From Stenocarpella maydis (lineage: Eukaryota > Ascomycota > Sordariomycetes > Diaporthales > Diaporthaceae): DNA of 64,000 nucleotides. Below are positions 61,128-64,000 of the stretch, piece by piece. Positions within the stretch are counted from its first letter, which is position 1. Each line of letters starts with the position of its first letter. The position numbers and the translations under genes were made by a program. The stretch spans positions 384,921 to 448,920 of the forward strand of contig NQMI01000020.1 in NCBI GenBank assembly GCA_002270565.1, in the 5' to 3' direction. The notes beneath the pieces were generated by a model. It saw only the letters and a list, made by a program, of their open reading frames with translations, had not been told where the DNA came from and made no database searches.

Positions 61128-63659
61128 ATGGAACATTCCCTTCGCATTGGCGCCCAAGATAGGATCTTGTCGTGGTCGGCGACCAACAACGTCGGAAGTC
61201 TGAGCTCGGACGACCGCCACTCTATGATACTCCCGCAGTCGCCTCCGTGGATGGGTGCCGTCCACCATATCCACCCGGCTTCTATCGCCCACAACACCTC
61301 CAGCTCTGCCTCCGCCCCACCTCCCGCATCCACGTCGACCGCATCCTCAGCCACCGTGCGGCATCCCTTGAATGGCCAACTGTCGCCCATCAGCACGGGC
61401 ATGGATATGGCTGTCGGGCACTCCCATGACGACGGCCCGTGTCCGTCCACTGCAGAATCGGCAACCGCCAGGCCAATGTCTCAGTCCGAGTCCTCCTCCA
61501 TTGCGGATTCCTGGAGCATGATCTACGGCGAGAACGCAGACGATGTCAACGCGACCCATGCCGTGAGTGATCAGGACATGCACTGGGAGCAAGGGTCTGA
61601 CGAGGGCGTCGCCGTCCCCAAGGTCGAGCCCATGGACGAGGAAATCCGCCTCGACGAGATCAAGGAGGCGCCTCTCACTCCTGTTCCAAGCAACACCAGC
61701 CCGACATCAGCCCAGCCAAAGGCTAAGCGGCCCCGTGGAAGGCCGCGCAAGCATCCCCTGACCCCGGTAGTGTCCACCAACAAGATCACAAAGGGTCGAT
61801 CAAAGACGGGATGCCTGACCTGCAGGAAACGTAAGAAGAAGTGCGACGAGGCAAAGCCAAGATGTACGTCGAAAGCTCTCTGCCGCTCTAGGCGGTGGCG
61901 GCGCGGTCTGTCCCGTGCTTACACCCCCGCCGCCGTGTCTCCCCTCCATTTGCGCATTCTTTGCTGACCATCCCTGGTAGGTATGAACTGTGAGAAGAAC
62001 GCCGTGGTATGCGAGGGCTACCCCGAGAAGCAGATATGGAAAAGCGGCAAGGAGAAGGCTGCAGAAGGTGAGGGGCGAAATCCATAGAATTCATGCTTCC
62101 GCAGCGCTGACGTCCTCCCTCTAGGTGGCTTGAGCCTCAGCCAGCCCCTGCCAGTGATAACCATGCAGCCTATATTCCATGGCCTCGAAAACGCGGAGGA
62201 CATGATTTTCTGGAAGCATTACCATGCCCACCTGAGCACGGTGCTAACAGTCGAGGGTGAACACAAGAATGCCTTCAAGGACTTGCTCATCCCCATAGCC
62301 ACTAAGCACCGCGGCCTCATGCACTCCATCCTCGCCTTGTCAAGCAAGCACCTCGATTTTGAAACGCCATACGGCGCAAAGATTCTTGGCGACAACCCAA
62401 ACACAAGCCTTGAAGCCCTACAGCAACGTTCGGACTACCACCACGAGAAAGCGATGGAGAAGTTCTACGAGGATCTGGCGCGGTCAAGCCTGAACTCGGA
62501 CAAGGATGACACCGATTACTCAACGATATTGTCTGCTCGCTATGGCCAGATGTTATGCTTGCTCCTAGAAGCCCTTGCCGAGGGCAACCCCCGTGGCGAG
62601 CACAGGGTTCACCTCGGAGGCTATCAGCGTTTGATCCAGCACTCGCCGCCCGAGGACCCAGCCTTCTTGAGCTTCATCATGGAGTTCTTCCAATACCACA
62701 TCTTCGCCGACGAGCTGGTTCGTTACCCCGACATGCACACCCCGAGGCTGGCATCAGAAGACTGGACCCCCAGCATTTCCATCCATCCGCCACGGCTGTT
62801 GGGTGTTGCCGACGGCCTCTTCAATTACCTGTGTCAGATCACATCTCTCAGAAACACCATCAGGGCAAACATGGCCGCTGGGGTGGATCCAGCTGTCGAT
62901 TACACTGGCTTGTATAGAGCTGCCGAGATCGACGCGGCGATCCGGGACTGGACGCCTTCATGGCCTCCGGGTGATAGTCGGGACCGCGTCGGTCTGCTTT
63001 ACAAACAGATGATGTGGGTGTATTTGTTTCGGACGATTTACCCGCCATCACCTATGTCCCCGCCGCCCTCGTCGTCCCTGCCCCTACTACACAACTCGTC
63101 CGTTCTCGGCGGCTCGACAAATACCCCTCCAAGATCCGCAAATAACAGCTGCTCCTCATCACCATCAATACGGCCGCGCACCTCCGCTTCCAACATGCCA
63201 TCACAGCCCATACGCCGACACACAATCGCAAACTACACCATCTCCCAAGCACCCCCAGGCATTAAACACCACCAGCACACCGCCAGCCTCGAGTGCCACC
63301 AATACGTGGCTGAGACTCCACCGCCAGCCCGCCAGCAGCCCAACTACGATCCTCGCATCACCCTGGCCGTCAACGAGTCTCTCAGCATCCTCGAGACCTT
63401 CAAGCCGAGCGACCCTTCGCAGAAGCTCCTGCTGATCCCGTGCCTCGTGATCGGTACCGCTTGTTTCGCGCCGGAGCAGCAGGAGAGGATAAGGACGGCG
63501 GTGCGGACGGTCAAGGGCTACACCGGCCTGCGGAACACAGAGAGAGTTACAGAGCTCCTCGAAGAAGTTTGGCGGTGCATGGAGCGTGGTGAGTGGGTGC
63601 GCGTCTGGGACTGGCAGGGCATTGCTAAGAATATGGGGTGCGATGTGCTCTGCTCATGA
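61128..63659 (+). CDS. Zn2Cys6 transcription factor with AT-hook and fungal regulatory domain
   Basis: Exons 61128-61863, 61981-62067 and 62125-63659 (introns of 117 and 57 bp) encode about 785 residues. The AT-hook core RGRPRK is at 203-208. The binuclear zinc cluster has Cys229, 232, 239, 246, 249 and 256 (CX2CX6CX6CX2CX6C), and the first intron splits the codon of Cys246, so correct splicing is needed for DNA binding. The stretch EGYPEKQIWKSGKEK follows. The rest resembles the Fungal_trans_2-type activation/regulatory domain (FWKHYHAHLSTVL, RGLMHSILALSSKHL), with a low-complexity Ser/Pro insert near 63050-63250. It is a nuclear regulator; the target genes are not evident. No metabolic cluster lies next to it, so a global or developmental role is as likely as a pathway-specific one. 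Start: ATG in a GAGCCATGG context; an open frame further upstream has no ATG-led conserved part. Confidence 0.9.
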
Positions 63660-64000
63660 ATGCCGTGTGAAGATGTCCTCAGCGGCCCGTCGACAGGAAA
63701 GGGCTGCTGCATTCTGGTGGACTTTTCCAAGTTGAGCAAGCAAACTCCATTCTTTCGATGCCGTCATTTCCTGCCACTGGCTTTTTACCCGCTGCAGACC
63801 ACATCTCCGTGCACGTCATCACGTGGGGTGACAGCGAAAAAAGGCAGTCGTCCACCATTCGTTTCTCGTATTCTTGGCTTACTACCATTTTTCATGTACT
63901 TTGGCCAGGCCTGTAACTCAGTTCAGGCACTTTCATATACCCTGTTTCGCTTCCAACTGCCTCGGTGCTAACGGGCTACTGCTATAAGCTGGCTGTTTTC
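63660..64000. other. 3' flank of the transcription factor
   Basis: Probably the 3' untranslated region and beyond. No other gene start is seen before the window ends. Confidence 0.5.

Noticed and set aside
1..64000. tRNA or rRNA genes
   Set aside because: I looked for GGTTCGAATC-type T-loop sequences with matching A-boxes on both strands and for rRNA-like blocks and found none; a covariance search would be needed to exclude them.

Overview
The window is nuclear DNA of a filamentous ascomycete. The genes have short GT-AG introns (mostly 56-130 bp) with recognisable branch points. The families are typical of that group: a highly reducing polyketide synthase (HR-PKS), a Zn2Cys6 regulator, fungal APH-like kinases and a Reb1-type Myb protein. 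The transposons carry the C-to-T/G-to-A decay expected from repeat-induced point mutation (RIP). No rRNA, tRNA or CRISPR was found. I could not assign a species.

Left part (1-24.6 kb). The left edge lies in a minus-strand LTR retroelement, followed by two Mutator-like (MULE) relics. Next come an intact collagen-like protein gene (minus strand) and an intact APH-like kinase gene. Then follows a dead polyketide cluster: a saccharopine-dehydrogenase-like reductase pseudogene, an intact small EthD-domain gene, an alpha/beta-hydrolase pseudogene, a trans-acting enoyl-reductase pseudogene, and a 9.7-kb HR-PKS pseudogene. The HR-PKS reads KS-AT-DH-MT-KR-ACP-C, the architecture of lovastatin nonaketide synthase, which also needs a separate enoyl reductase. 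All four larger genes carry independent lesions (nonsense codons, frameshifts, or loss of the catalytic centre), so the pathway as seen here cannot work.

Middle part (24.6-39 kb). A pogo-like DNA transposon starts 191 bp after the last recognisable PKS codon. It is split by two insertions: a MULE (8-bp target duplication TTAATTAT) and a 9.5-kb chromodomain Ty3/gypsy element (488-bp LTRs, 5-bp duplication AGGAA). The gypsy element is itself abnormal. A second type of LTR (585 bp, nearly identical to the one at the left edge) interrupts it, the flanking 1.35 kb is present on both sides, and the only ambiguous base in the window (N at 32089) sits at the junction. The AT-rich stretch at about 29.3-37.4 kb is heavily mutated.

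Right part (39-64 kb). This looks like ordinary, intact genome. It holds an APH/choline-kinase-like gene with a TATA box, a Reb1/TTF-I-like Myb protein gene (minus strand), a divergently transcribed membrane-anchored P-loop ATPase probably of mitochondria, then almost 10 kb without a convincing gene, and finally a Zn2Cys6 regulator with an AT-hook. The long empty upstream region and long apparent leader of this regulator may be regulatory.
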